Shown: in pieces, positions 39,444 to 48,505 of the stretch
How the letters are laid out: each line of letters opens with the position of its first letter
Numbering within the stretch: the first letter of the stretch is position 1
Assembly (NCBI RefSeq): GCF_011388195.1
Contig: NZ_CP049990.1
Coordinates: 2,728,001 to 2,792,000 of the forward strand
Reading direction: 5' to 3'
DNA length: 64,000 bases
Source of the DNA: Pusillimonas sp. DMV24BSW_D
GTDB taxonomy: Bacteria; Pseudomonadota; Gammaproteobacteria; Burkholderiales; Burkholderiaceae_B
Program-made: the position numbers and the translations under genes
The notes under the pieces: generated by a model
Database searches by the model: none
What the model saw: the letters and a program-made list of their open reading frames with translations, nothing else
What the model was told of the DNA's origin: nothing

Positions 39444-40235
39444 TTACTTGGCATTCAAATGTGCCAGCATTTGCGTAAAAATTTTGGGGCTGCCGGCAAT
39501 AACGCTGCCGGTTTCATACCAGTTTTGCTCACCGTCAAAATCGCCTATCAGCCCGCCGGCCTCCAGAATCATCAGCCCGCCGGCAGCGAGGTCCCAGCGT
39601 TTGAGATTCTTGCCGCAAAACCCGTCGATGCGGCCACTGGCCACATAAGCAAGATCAAGCACCGATGCACCCATGCGACGCACGCTGGCGCAGCCCGATA
39701 ACAGATTGGCCCAGCGGGAGTCGGGCGACACCCCACCGCCTGAATCGGGAACATACGCGCTCAACATGGCGTCGTGATAACGCGTTAAGCCCGATACCCG
39801 AATGCGACGGTCATTTAAAAATGCACCGCCGCCACGACTGGCGGTAAACAACTCATTTCGACTGGGGTCATAAATAACTGCCTGAACGACTTGCCCCCGG
39901 TGCGCCAAAGCAATTGAAACAGCATAGACCGGATAACCATGGATAAAATTGCTCGTGCCGTCGAGGGGGTCGATAATCCATTGATATTCAGGGACACCGT
40001 TAACGGTGTTTCCCGCTTCGTGCAGGCCCGACTCTTCGCACAAGAAACCATGTTCAGGGTAGGCAGTGCGCAGCAAGTCAATAACGGCCTCTTCAACGCT
40101 TTTGTCTACTTCCGTGACATAATCTTTAGGCCCCTTACGTGCCACGTGCAAACGCTCGAGGTCCAGGCTGGCGCGGTTGATAATTGCGCCGGCGCGGCGT
40201 GCCGCCTTAATGGCGGTGTTAAGCATGGGGTGCAT
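39444..40235 (-). CDS. suhB: Inositol-monophosphatase-family protein SuhB
   Basis: A 263-residue phosphatase with the metal motifs CEESG, WIIDPLDGTSNFIHG and WDLAAGGLMILEAGG. SuhB dephosphorylates inositol phosphate and in proteobacteria also works with ribosomal-RNA antitermination complexes. The start MHPMLNTAIKAARRAG is typical. It is divergent from trmJ by 86 bases. Confidence 0.94.
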   Translation of the reverse strand: MHPMLNTAIKAARRAGAIINRASLDLERLHVARKGPKDYVTEVDKSVEEAVIDLLRTAYPEHGFLCEESGLHEAGNTVNGVPEYQWIIDPLDGTSNFIHGYPVYAVSIALAHRGQVVQAVIYDPSRNELFTASRGGGAFLNDRRIRVSGLTRYHDAMLSAYVPDSGGGVSPDSRWANLLSGCASVRRMGASVLDLAYVASGRIDGFCGKNLKRWDLAAGGLMILEAGGLIGDFDGEQNWYETGSVIAGSPKIFTQMLAHLNAK

Positions 40236-40321
40236 AAAATTCCGTTTTTAATAACAAATCTGTGTTGGCTACAAGCGCATTTTAGCTGGCTATTTTAAAT
40301 GACTTCGCTTTTATCACCGAA

Positions 40322-41152
40322 ATGACCATCTTGTTTTCCCGTATACGCTTTATTATGGTGCAGCCCAGCCACCCCGGAAATGTGGGTGCAGCCGCCCGAG
40401 CCATTAAAACCATGGGCTTTACCGACCTGTGTCTGGTTAATCCAGAACACGACAACGTCACCCGCCACCCTGATGCCATTGCACTGGCCAGCGGTGCAGG
40501 TGACGTCCTTGAACAGGCCGACATTGTTCCCAACCTGGAAACCGCCCTTGCCCCCCTTACCATGGCATTTGCCATGACCGCCCGCGAGCGCGTATTGGGG
40601 CCACCCGTGTGTGATATTCGTGAAGCCGCCATCTTAAGCCAAAGCCATGTGTCCACCCATCCCGAAGGGCGAGTGGGCATTGTATTGGGTACCGAGAGAT
40701 CAGGCCTGACTAATGAACACATCGCGCAATGTCAGCGCATTTGTCATATTCCCGCGAATCCGGCATACAGCTCATTGAATGTTGCTCAAGCGCTGCAGTT
40801 GGCCGCTTGGGAATTACGTTATGCACTCAGTAACATGCCTTGCGCAACCGAAACAATTGATTCGCCTACGCGTATCAAGCATGTTCAAAACGGTCATGAC
40901 GAAACGCATTCCGCCGACCCTGAAGCAGGCGACGCATTGGCCTCACAAGCCAAAATCAACGCACTTCTAAAGCATTGGCAAGAAGCCTTGATCCAAATTC
41001 AGTTTCTGAACCCGGCTTACCCAAAAAAGCTGATCCCGCGCATGCATCACCTATTTGGTCGCAACCAGATGACCAACGACGAAGTCGATATGATGCGCGG
41101 CGTTTGCACTGCAATGGTCAAAGCGGCCAACGGGCAACTGCGAAAAAACTAA
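40322..41152 (+). CDS. trmJ: tRNA (Cm32/Um32) methyltransferase TrmJ
   Basis: A 276-residue SPOUT-class methyltransferase of the TrmH group 1. The knot motifs are FIMVQPSHPGNVGAAARAIKTMGF, GIVLGTERSGLTNE and IPANPAYSSLNVAQALQLAAWELRY. It methylates the ribose of residue 32 in several tRNAs. A C-terminal helical stretch with LIPRMHHLFGRNQMTNDEVDMMRG fits the dimer domain. It ends 26 bases before convergent mscS. Confidence 0.93.
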   Translation: MTILFSRIRFIMVQPSHPGNVGAAARAIKTMGFTDLCLVNPEHDNVTRHPDAIALASGAGDVLEQADIVPNLETALAPLTMAFAMTARERVLGPPVCDIREAAILSQSHVSTHPEGRVGIVLGTERSGLTNEHIAQCQRICHIPANPAYSSLNVAQALQLAAWELRYALSNMPCATETIDSPTRIKHVQNGHDETHSADPEAGDALASQAKINALLKHWQEALIQIQFLNPAYPKKLIPRMHHLFGRNQMTNDEVDMMRGVCTAMVKAANGQLRKN

Positions 41153-41178
41153 CCTGTAGACCGAAGCGGCATATGCCA

Positions 41179-41985
41179 TTACTTAACCGGGCGTGATGGC
41201 GGAAGCTCAACACCCGCATCACGCAACACTTCTTGTGCTCGTCTGTTCATATCGTTTTGCAGATCAAACCAATTACCGGCCTCCGCCCAGGCGCGAACTG
41301 TTACCACCATGGCATGGTCGCGGTACTCCGTTACCATCACCATCGGGGCCGGGTCCTCGAGCGACAACTCATGTTGCTTGGCCATGTTAACCAACTCGGC
41401 CATCGCGCGGTTGACGTCCTCACCATAAGGGATGAATACCGAGGCCTGTGCCCGCCGTGTTTGATGACGGCTAAGATTTAAAATAGCGCTACCCCAAATA
41501 TTGCTGTTGGGCACCATAATAAATGTACCGTCGTACTGCTTGAAACGGGTCATAAACAGCCCGACTTCATCAACCATCCCATCCACCGTTCCCACAACCG
41601 ACACAAAGTCACCGGCCCGGAACGGGCGCAACGCCAACAACATGATACCTGCGGCGATATTCTGCAATGTCCCCTGCAACGACAAAGCAATGGCCAAACC
41701 CGCTGCACCAAGTACCGCAATAATACTTGCCGTTTGAACGCCCAGCCGTGCGAGCACCGCAACCAATACCACAACGCGAATCGCCCAGATAGTCACGGTG
41801 TAGGCAATCGGCACAATGGTCGGGTCGATACGCACTGAACGGGTGGCCAGGCGCCGCACTACATTCCCGACCCAACTGGAAATCAGCCAGCCAACAATCA
41901 AAATAACCAAGGCGATTACCAAATCGAACGCCATTGCCGTAAACCCCGCGGCAACCCAATCAATTAGCGTCTGTAAATCGGTCAT
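41179..41985 (-). CDS. mscS: MscS-family mechanosensitive channel
   Basis: A 268-residue small-conductance channel. It has three membrane helices with the pore-lining ASIIAVLGAAGLAIALSLQGTLQNIAAGIMLLALRPFRAGDFV, then the beta domain with VGLFMTRFKQYDGTFIMVPNSNIWGSAILNLSRH and the C-terminal alpha/beta domain. It releases solutes under osmotic downshock. Confidence 0.92.
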   Translation of the reverse strand: MTDLQTLIDWVAAGFTAMAFDLVIALVILIVGWLISSWVGNVVRRLATRSVRIDPTIVPIAYTVTIWAIRVVVLVAVLARLGVQTASIIAVLGAAGLAIALSLQGTLQNIAAGIMLLALRPFRAGDFVSVVGTVDGMVDEVGLFMTRFKQYDGTFIMVPNSNIWGSAILNLSRHQTRRAQASVFIPYGEDVNRAMAELVNMAKQHELSLEDPAPMVMVTEYRDHAMVVTVRAWAEAGNWFDLQNDMNRRAQEVLRDAGVELPPSRPVK

Positions 41986-42169
41986 AACTTCCTTTACGAT
42001 TAATTGTTAATCACACTGAAAACGTATCAGCCTATTCGGTCGAACTTATCCACTGAAACTGTGGACAACACAATGGAAAACTATTTAACTACATCAAATT
42101 ATCATTACAGAACAATGGCCTGCAAATAGCGCACACAAATTATCCTATAGTGAAAACAGCAACGATGCT
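41986..42169. promoter_or_regulatory. mscS promoter region with inverted repeats
   Basis: An AT-rich spacer between mscS and livF that reads out of the liv genes. It holds a perfect GATTAA-TTG-TTAATC repeat at 41998-42012, near the mscS start. It also holds an inverted pair of DnaA-box-like 9-mers: TTATCCACT (42046) and, on the other strand, TTGTCCACA (42068). No ribosome site for another gene is present. Confidence 0.35.
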
Positions 42170-42883
42170 TTAGGCCACCGCCACCAAACGATTCAGCGTT
42201 TCAGGTTCATCGAGCAGCGACTGACTGGTTGACTGATGGACAATTTGTCCGCGATCCAGAACAATCGCGTCTTGAGTAAGCCCTAATGCCAAACGGGCGT
42301 GCTGCTCCACCACAATCACCGTTAGCCCGGTTTCATGCACCAGCCGCCGAATCACGCCCAGCAGCTCCTGCACAATAATTGGTGCCAGCCCTTCCATCGG
42401 TTCATCGAGCAGCAGCAGACGCGGATTCACCATCAGCGCGCGTGCGATAGCCAACATTTGCTGCTCACCTCCAGACAACTGGTTACCCATATTGGCGCGG
42501 CGCTCCTCCAGCCGGGGAAATAATTTATACACTTTGGCCACATCCCATTGGCCCGGACGCGCAACAACCGTTAAATGCTCTTCCACGGTTAACGATGGGT
42601 ACATATGACGCTCTTGCGGCACCCAACCCATACCGGCAGCGGCACGCTGATGCGTAGGAACACGAGAAACATCACGCCCGTCCCAATGAATGGAACCACT
42701 GTGCAACTGCGTTAAACCCAGCAAGGTCAGCAACAAGGTGGATTTACCCACCCCGTTTCGTCCCAGCAAAGCCAGGCTGCCACCCTCTTTCAATGAAAAG
42801 GAAATATCTTCCAGCACAACCGCTTCGCCATACCCGGCACAAACGCGGTCAACTGTCAGGATGTCCTGCGATGTGTTACTCAT
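42170..42883 (-). CDS. livF: Branched-chain-type ABC transporter ATPase LivF (second set)
   Basis: A 237-residue ATPase with Walker A GRNGVGKST, signature LSGGEQQMLAIARALMV and Walker B LLLLDEPMEGLAP. It overlaps livG by eight bases and is the last gene of the second Liv operon, which has no binding protein of its own nearby. Confidence 0.93.
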   Translation of the reverse strand: MSNTSQDILTVDRVCAGYGEAVVLEDISFSLKEGGSLALLGRNGVGKSTLLLTLLGLTQLHSGSIHWDGRDVSRVPTHQRAAAGMGWVPQERHMYPSLTVEEHLTVVARPGQWDVAKVYKLFPRLEERRANMGNQLSGGEQQMLAIARALMVNPRLLLLDEPMEGLAPIIVQELLGVIRRLVHETGLTVIVVEQHARLALGLTQDAIVLDRGQIVHQSTSQSLLDEPETLNRLVAVA

Positions 42884-43634
42884 GTTCGGCCTCCCCCAAA
42901 TACACTTCCTTCACCCGATCATCTGCGGCGATTTCATCCGGGCTGCCTTCGGTTAATACCTTGCCACCTACTAACACCGTAATACGTTCAGCGAATCGGA
43001 ACACCAGGCTCATATCGTGCTCAATAAACACAATCGTGACATCGCGGGGAAGCTGGGAAATCACTTCAAAAAGCTCCTGACTTTCCGCCTGCGGGATGCC
43101 GGCCGCCGGTTCGTCCAGAAGCAAAACTTTGGGGCGCGTGGCCAAAGCCAAGGCAATCTCGACCAGACGCTGCTTACCGTAAGGTAAATTGCGCGTGCGA
43201 GTATTCATTTCCGGCGCCAGGCGCAGCGTTTCCAGCAACGCGACCGCCTCGTCGATTAACACCGTTTGCTTTTCAACCGTTTTGTACCACTGCTTGTGCA
43301 AGCCCTCACGCTCACTGATCGCCAGCACAACTGACTCCAACACGGTTAAACCGGCAAACAGCGTGTTAATTTGGAAGGTGCGCGTCATACCCAGCTTAAC
43401 CCGTTCGTGTTGGGGCAAATGGGTAATATCGCGATCGCCCAGGAACACCTTGCCTCGCGTAGGCTGCAATGCCCCGGTGAGCATATTAATGTAGGTGGTT
43501 TTACCGGCACCGTTGGGGCCGATTAGCGCGTGACGCGCGCCCGGCTTGAACGACAAGGTCACATCGCTGTTAGCCTGAAACGTCCCCCAAATTTTGGTCA
43601 AACCCTCAGTACGCAGAGTTGTATCCTGGCTCAT
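42876..43634 (-). CDS. livG: Branched-chain-type ABC transporter ATPase LivG (second set)
   Basis: A 252-residue ATPase with Walker A GPNGAGKTT, signature LPYGKQRLVEIALALA and Walker B VLLLDEPAAGIP. It starts at an ATG in an ATGA overlap with livM (43631-43634), so an upstream start is unlikely. Ends AADDRVKEVYLGEAEHE. Confidence 0.93.
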   Translation of the reverse strand: MSQDTTLRTEGLTKIWGTFQANSDVTLSFKPGARHALIGPNGAGKTTYINMLTGALQPTRGKVFLGDRDITHLPQHERVKLGMTRTFQINTLFAGLTVLESVVLAISEREGLHKQWYKTVEKQTVLIDEAVALLETLRLAPEMNTRTRNLPYGKQRLVEIALALATRPKVLLLDEPAAGIPQAESQELFEVISQLPRDVTIVFIEHDMSLVFRFAERITVLVGGKVLTEGSPDEIAADDRVKEVYLGEAEHE

Positions 43635-44647
43635 GACGCCCCCTTTTCTGCAGCGCGGTTGCGCCAACGTTCAAGCACCCGGTCAACCGAACCCAGAATC
43701 CCGCCGCTGCCCATCATCACAATCACCACCAGCAACAGGCCGATCCAGAATTGCCAATAAACCGGGTTAATGTCGGAAATATAGTGATGGGCAAACATGA
43801 ACACCACCGCCCCAATCATGGCACCGTAAAGGCGGCCCGCTCCCCCCAAGACCAGAATAATTAAGAGGTCGGCTGAACGAATAAACCCGAGTGAGTCGAG
43901 CCCCACAAATTGCGTGGTTTGCGCCAGCAACGCACCTGCAACGCCGGCCATCCCCGCACTGATGGTGTAAATAGCCACCAAGCGCTTGTCGACGTTGGCG
44001 CCAATGGCCGGCATGCGTTTGGCCCCTTCCCGAATACCAATCAGGCTTAAACCAAAGGTCGAGCTAACCAGGCGACGCGCGAACAAAAACATAATGAACA
44101 ACACCGCCAAACTATAAAAGTAGCCCGTTTTACCGTAAAGATCGATTTCAAAAATGCCGAATAGCGGCCAGGTGGCGATACCCCACAAACCATCAGCGCC
44201 ACCGGTGAAGTCGGTTGCTTTATTGGCCACTTCGTACAACATTAAACCGATACCCAACGTGACCATCAGTTGGGTCAACTCATGCCCGCGCACCACCAGG
44301 AAACTCGTGATGTAGCCCAGAATAGCGGCCAACACTGCGGCAATGAGCAACGCGCTAAACGGCTCGCCCCATCCGTGCGTTGACAACAAGCCCGACGTAT
44401 AGGCTCCCAACCCGAAAAACGCCGCATGACCGAGCGACACAATACCGGCATAACCCAGAATCAGGTCCAGCGACAAAGCAAACAGCGCCAGAATCATCAT
44501 CTGACTGATCAGGACAAGATTGGTCGGAAACAGAAAATAAGCGACAAACGGCAGAATCCAGAACAGGTATTCAAGTTTGTGCCAACGGTCGTTAGGCACG
44601 CGCGGCGCGGGCAAACGATCGACAATGGATAGTGATTGCAAGCTCAT
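43631..44647 (-). CDS. livM: Branched-chain-type ABC transporter permease LivM (second set)
   Basis: A 338-residue membrane protein with a longer N-terminus than the first LivM here. The landmarks are LILGYAGIVSLGHAAFFGLGAYTSG, VVRGHELTQLMVTLGIGLMLYEVANKATDFTGGADGL and SLIGIREGAKRMPAIGANVDKRL. It overlaps livH by four bases. Confidence 0.93.
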   Translation of the reverse strand: MSLQSLSIVDRLPAPRVPNDRWHKLEYLFWILPFVAYFLFPTNLVLISQMMILALFALSLDLILGYAGIVSLGHAAFFGLGAYTSGLLSTHGWGEPFSALLIAAVLAAILGYITSFLVVRGHELTQLMVTLGIGLMLYEVANKATDFTGGADGLWGIATWPLFGIFEIDLYGKTGYFYSLAVLFIMFLFARRLVSSTFGLSLIGIREGAKRMPAIGANVDKRLVAIYTISAGMAGVAGALLAQTTQFVGLDSLGFIRSADLLIILVLGGAGRLYGAMIGAVVFMFAHHYISDINPVYWQFWIGLLLVVIVMMGSGGILGSVDRVLERWRNRAAEKGAS

Positions 44648-45510
44648 GCGCGCCTCGTGATTAAACCGTTAGGGAAAAACAGCAGCAGAATAACCATAAG
44701 GACATAGATCACAAATGCCCCAATTTCCGGTACATAGTATTTGCCCGCCACATCAAAAATACCCAGCACAATCGCGGCCACCAGCGGCCCGCGAATCGTG
44801 CCGGCACCGCCCACCGCCACCACAATCAGGAAATACACCATCCACTTTAGGGGAAAGGTGGGATCCAGGCCCAGCACATCGATTCCCAACACACCACCCA
44901 GGCCGGCCAGGCCCGAGCCCAGCGCGAAGGTTAGGCTGAAAACCCGATTCACATTAATGCCCAAGCCTTTTGAGGCCTGCTGATTATCGACAGACGCCCG
45001 TATTTGTGCGCCAAATCGCGTACGCTCGATAATCAGGCCCAGGGCAATAGTGACCAGAACCACCACCCCGATCAGAAACAAACGATATACCCCGAAGCCA
45101 ATATCGAACACCCGGAACTGCCCACGCAACCAGTCAGGCAGGTTCACCGGTTGAATCGTTGGCCCCCAGAAAAAAGTGAAGGTGGCTATCACCATGAACA
45201 CCAGACCAATCGAGAACAAAACCTGGTCAAGCGGGTCGGCCTCGTACAGCCGCTGATAAAGCGTGCGCTCCAGAATAAAACCGGCCAGCGCCGCAGCCAG
45301 AAACGCAAGGGGCAATGTAGCCAGAAAAGGCACGCCCAGGCGTGTCATCAGTTCAACGCTGACATAGCCGCCCAGCATGGCGAACGCCCCGTGGGCCAGG
45401 TTCACAAAGTTCATCAGACCCATCGTGACCGACAGACCCACACTAATCAGAAACAGCAGCGCCCCGAAGGCGACACCGTCGAATACCACACCGATTAAAT
45501 TGCCCAGCAT
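44644..45510 (-). CDS. livH: Branched-chain-type ABC transporter permease LivH (second set)
   Basis: A 288-residue permease from ATG 45510, which follows GGAGGCC; a start eight codons earlier lies before that site. Landmarks are GVAFGALLFLISVGLSVTMGLMNFVNLAHGAFAMLGGYV and ERTRFGAQIRASVDNQQASKGLGINV. First gene of its operon; a terminator at 45641-45668 separates it from the oxygenase genes upstream. Confidence 0.93.
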   Translation of the reverse strand: MLGNLIGVVFDGVAFGALLFLISVGLSVTMGLMNFVNLAHGAFAMLGGYVSVELMTRLGVPFLATLPLAFLAAALAGFILERTLYQRLYEADPLDQVLFSIGLVFMVIATFTFFWGPTIQPVNLPDWLRGQFRVFDIGFGVYRLFLIGVVVLVTIALGLIIERTRFGAQIRASVDNQQASKGLGINVNRVFSLTFALGSGLAGLGGVLGIDVLGLDPTFPLKWMVYFLIVVAVGGAGTIRGPLVAAIVLGIFDVAGKYYVPEIGAFVIYVLMVILLLFFPNGLITRRA

Positions 45511-45640
45511 TTCGGCCTCCAGCGTGTTGCACACGACACAAAGCCGTAATTTGATAAATTCCAGGACATTGTTGTCTCCGATTTTTGTTTTAAAACACTT
45601 AAGTTCATTTCAAAAAATGACACTACCCCAACATTGTTCC

Positions 45641-45668
45641 AAAAAAACGCCGCATAAGCGGCGTTTTT
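45641..45668 (-). terminator. Rho-independent terminator after the reductase gene
   Basis: ACGCCGC-ATAA-GCGGCGT is a perfect stem with seven A before and five T after it, so it works on either strand. It ends the Rieske/reductase transcript (last stop at 45691) and makes the following liv genes a separate unit. Confidence 0.85.
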
Positions 45669-45690
45669 CTGCAAAAGATGGGGGAACCCC

Positions 45691-46647
45691 TTATAAATCC
45701 AATACCAACACGGAGGATTTCGACCGTGAGCAGCAAGGCGTCATTTGATCATTAGCCGCATGCTCGGCATCGGTAAGGTACAAATCCCGATGTTCAGGCT
45801 CACCCTCGAGCACACGAACCAGACAAGTACCGCAAACCCCTTCCTCACACGAAACAGGAACGAAAACGTCGTTCTCATCAAGTACCTGAGTAATTGACTT
45901 ATCGGCCGGCACTGTAAATGTTTGCCCGGTACTGGCAATCTTCACCTCGAAGGATTCATCGCCGCTTGTATCGACCTCGGCGGCACCAAAATACTCGAGA
46001 TGAACCTGATCAGTTGCCCAACCTTTTGCTTTGGCGGTATTAACAACGTAGTCGATAAAACCAGTTGGACCACACACATAAATATGCGTTCCTGCTTGCG
46101 GCTGGGCGATGATTTCTTCCAGCTTGAGCTTCTGCGCATCATCTCCATTATCGAAATGAAACTGCACCCGATCCGCAAAAGCCGACGACTCGATATCGCC
46201 TTTGAACGCCATGCGTTCAGGGGATCGTGCGCAATAATGCATTTCAAAATCAGCATTAATGGCGCCTAGCCGCCTGGCCATACACAAAATGGGCGTGACA
46301 CCGATACCGCCCGCAAACAAAAGGGAGCGTTGCGATTTCACTAACGGAAAATGATTCTTCGGTTCACTGATTTGCAACACATCGCCCACATTCACTTTGT
46401 CGTGAATTGCAGTGGAACCGCCGCGGGATTCGGGATCGCGCAGTACCCCGATGACATACCGATGCTGCTCACCGGAATCATTCAGCAAGGAATATTGACG
46501 GGTCAGGCCGCCGGGAACATTGACGTCGATGTGAGCGCCCGCACTGAACGAAGGCAAGGTTTTACCATCGGTGCTGGCCAGTTCAAGACTGACAATGTCT
46601 TCAGCTTCCTGGGTTTTATTGACGACTTTAACGGAAAGTTGACTCAT
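45691..46647 (-). CDS. Phthalate-dioxygenase-reductase / VanB-like flavo-iron-sulfur reductase
   Basis: A 318-residue electron-transfer partner of the oxygenase encoded just before it. Order of domains: FMN domain (HIDVNVPGGLTRQYSLLND), NAD domain (LLFAGGIGVTPILCMARRL and YVCGPTGFIDYV) and a C-terminal plant-type ferredoxin with CEEGVCGTCLVRVLEGEPEHRD, ending CCSRSKSSVLVLDL. It moves electrons from NADH to the Rieske centre. It is 76 bases after the oxygenase gene. Confidence 0.92.
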   Translation of the reverse strand: MSQLSVKVVNKTQEAEDIVSLELASTDGKTLPSFSAGAHIDVNVPGGLTRQYSLLNDSGEQHRYVIGVLRDPESRGGSTAIHDKVNVGDVLQISEPKNHFPLVKSQRSLLFAGGIGVTPILCMARRLGAINADFEMHYCARSPERMAFKGDIESSAFADRVQFHFDNGDDAQKLKLEEIIAQPQAGTHIYVCGPTGFIDYVVNTAKAKGWATDQVHLEYFGAAEVDTSGDESFEVKIASTGQTFTVPADKSITQVLDENDVFVPVSCEEGVCGTCLVRVLEGEPEHRDLYLTDAEHAANDQMTPCCSRSKSSVLVLDL

Positions 46648-46723
46648 TCAATCATCTACTAAGTTGGTTTGACCCACTGGGTGCGGGCGTGAAAAAACCT
46701 TCAGCCCGCACCATGGGTGACCA

Positions 46724-47773
46724 TCAGGCTGAAGCCGTAGCGTTTTCTTCCTGCTCTGCCTTGACCAAACGATCAATGACACGCCTAGATTGTACGCCAC
46801 CTGCATCAATATTGAGCATCAGCAGACGACGCTCGGGATGATCGTCGAGATTTCGCTGCTGCGCTTCAAGCACACTAAGGTCTTGTGTGAAGATTTCGCC
46901 TTGGCGTACTTTGGTCCGTTCCGTCAATTCGGCGTCGTCGGCCTTGAAGTTACGCGCCATACCCCAGAAATACCAATGACTGTTCTCTGTTTCGGGCGTA
47001 ATAAAACCAACCACAATGGCGCGCGCACGATCTTTGGGGTCTGCGTCCATGCCCCCTTTTCCGGTTAACGCCACGCCAACGTCGATAAGAACATGGCTGG
47101 GAGGCGAAAAACGGGAGATCTGCCACCGATCAACCACTGCGGATTCGTCGATACCATTGGCCCGCATGCCCGCTTTCCAGAAAGGAGGCGCGGTAATTTC
47201 ATTCATGTAGCGACTGGTCACAACCTTGTCGCCCTCGGCTGTGGTATCCGGGGGGGACTCATCGATTTCATCCTGGCCGATGCTGTCGGCATGAACATAC
47301 GCTTCGTGTGTGAGATCCATGAGGTTGTCAATCATGAGGCGATAGTCACAATTCACATGAAACATATCACCACCATAGGCCCACTCATCACTCACCGCCC
47401 AATCCAGGTGAGGAATAAGCGATTCATCTGCTTTTTCGGGGTTGCCCGGCCATACCCAAATAAATCCGTATTTTTCGACGACGGGGTAATTTTTAATACA
47501 GGGAAAACCGCCGACGCGCTGCATAGGCATGGCAACAGTTTTACCGTCGCAACCCATGACCAGACCATGGTAGCCACAAACCAGGTTTCCGTTCTCGACA
47601 AACCCAAGGGACAGCGCAGCACCACGATGAGGACAAAAATCTTCCACCGCGGCAACTTTTCCTTCAACGCCCCGGTAAAAAGCAATCCGTTCGCCGCAAA
47701 TCTGACGGCCCAGGGGCTTGCCATCGATTTCGTTGGGCATACAGGCAACATACCACGTGTTTTTGATAAACAT
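46724..47773 (-). CDS. VanA-like Rieske ring-hydroxylating oxygenase
   Basis: A 349-residue oxygenase. The Rieske centre ligands are Cys47, His49 (FCPHRGA), Cys66 and His69 (CGYHG). The catalytic iron site shows Asp153, His156 and His161 in DNLMDLTHEAYVH. Members O-demethylate vanillate or hydroxylate phthalate, benzoate and related acids; it has no separate small subunit. The exact substrate is not determinable. It is downstream of marR, with a palindrome before its start, and probably acts with the following reductase on an aromatic acid in the same pathway as the nearby transporters. Confidence 0.92.
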   Translation of the reverse strand: MFIKNTWYVACMPNEIDGKPLGRQICGERIAFYRGVEGKVAAVEDFCPHRGAALSLGFVENGNLVCGYHGLVMGCDGKTVAMPMQRVGGFPCIKNYPVVEKYGFIWVWPGNPEKADESLIPHLDWAVSDEWAYGGDMFHVNCDYRLMIDNLMDLTHEAYVHADSIGQDEIDESPPDTTAEGDKVVTSRYMNEITAPPFWKAGMRANGIDESAVVDRWQISRFSPPSHVLIDVGVALTGKGGMDADPKDRARAIVVGFITPETENSHWYFWGMARNFKADDAELTERTKVRQGEIFTQDLSVLEAQQRNLDDHPERRLLMLNIDAGGVQSRRVIDRLVKAEQEENATASA

Positions 47774-47828
47774 ACCGGCCTCGCTGAGTAATAAAGTAAG
47801 AGAGCGTCTAAGTTCGTTTTGCCAGACG

Positions 47829-47842
47829 TTCAGTGCACTGAA
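47829..47842. promoter_or_regulatory. Palindrome before the Rieske gene (putative MarR operator)
   Basis: TTCAGTG-CACTGAA is a perfect 14-bp palindrome in the marR-oxygenase spacer. It lies between arms GAGAGCGT (47800-47807) and ACGCTCTC (47857-47864), a second outer inverted repeat. Either may bind the MarR protein encoded just upstream, or the outer arms may be an RNA hairpin at the end of marR. Confidence 0.45.
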
Positions 47843-47886
47843 TCTGAAATTATTTTACGCTCTCGCCCCGGACATGCAACGCGGGT

Positions 47887-48414
47887 TTACCCTAGTTTTT
47901 CAACTCCTTTTTCAACCTCGCCCCTGGACGGCGCCGTTTTAGCGGGAACAAAGGGCGCACGGCTCTGCATGTTATTGATATGAACCAGCTTTTGCAAAAG
48001 GGTCATGAACTGCGCCTCTTCTTGTTGACTGAAACCATCGAAAAGACGATTATGCAAACGGTCGATTCCACCCACCGTTTGCTGCAGCAAGGCTTCACCC
48101 TGTTCAGTTAGAAACAACTTACGCTGGCGACGATTGTTCGGATCGAGATCGCGCGTGAGCAATTTCTTTTCAGCCAGGCGGCCGGCCACGCTGGCAGCCG
48201 TTGACGTATCCATGGCAACCAACCCCGCCAATGACACCTGATCGATGCCGGGAAACGCTTTCAAAGTTCGCAAAATAGCGTACTGAACCGGCGTCACCAT
48301 CTCGCCCAATTCATCGTGAAAAATTGAAGCGGATATTTGATGGGCACGCCGCAAAAGGTGGCCGGGTTGGGCATAAAGCTCGGCAAGATGTAGATCGGAT
48401 GACACGTGACTCAT
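47887..48414 (-). CDS. MarR-family regulator near the Rieske operon
   Basis: A 175-residue winged-helix protein: GEMVTPVQYAILRTLKAFPGIDQVSLAGLVAMDTSTAASVAGRLAEKKLLTRDLDPNNRRQRKLFLTEQGEALLQ. It has long N- and C-terminal helices for dimerisation. It is in the same direction as the oxygenase and reductase genes, 113 bases before the oxygenase, so it likely represses them with an aromatic acid as inducer. Confidence 0.88.
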   Translation of the reverse strand: MSHVSSDLHLAELYAQPGHLLRRAHQISASIFHDELGEMVTPVQYAILRTLKAFPGIDQVSLAGLVAMDTSTAASVAGRLAEKKLLTRDLDPNNRRQRKLFLTEQGEALLQQTVGGIDRLHNRLFDGFSQQEEAQFMTLLQKLVHINNMQSRAPFVPAKTAPSRGEVEKGVEKLG

Positions 48415-48505
48415 GACTTTGAATACTAAGTGACGAAAGTTAGTTGAGAATGGTACTTGATAAGCAGGTTAAATGCAGAAATTTGGTACGACTGCCTACA
48501 GCGGA

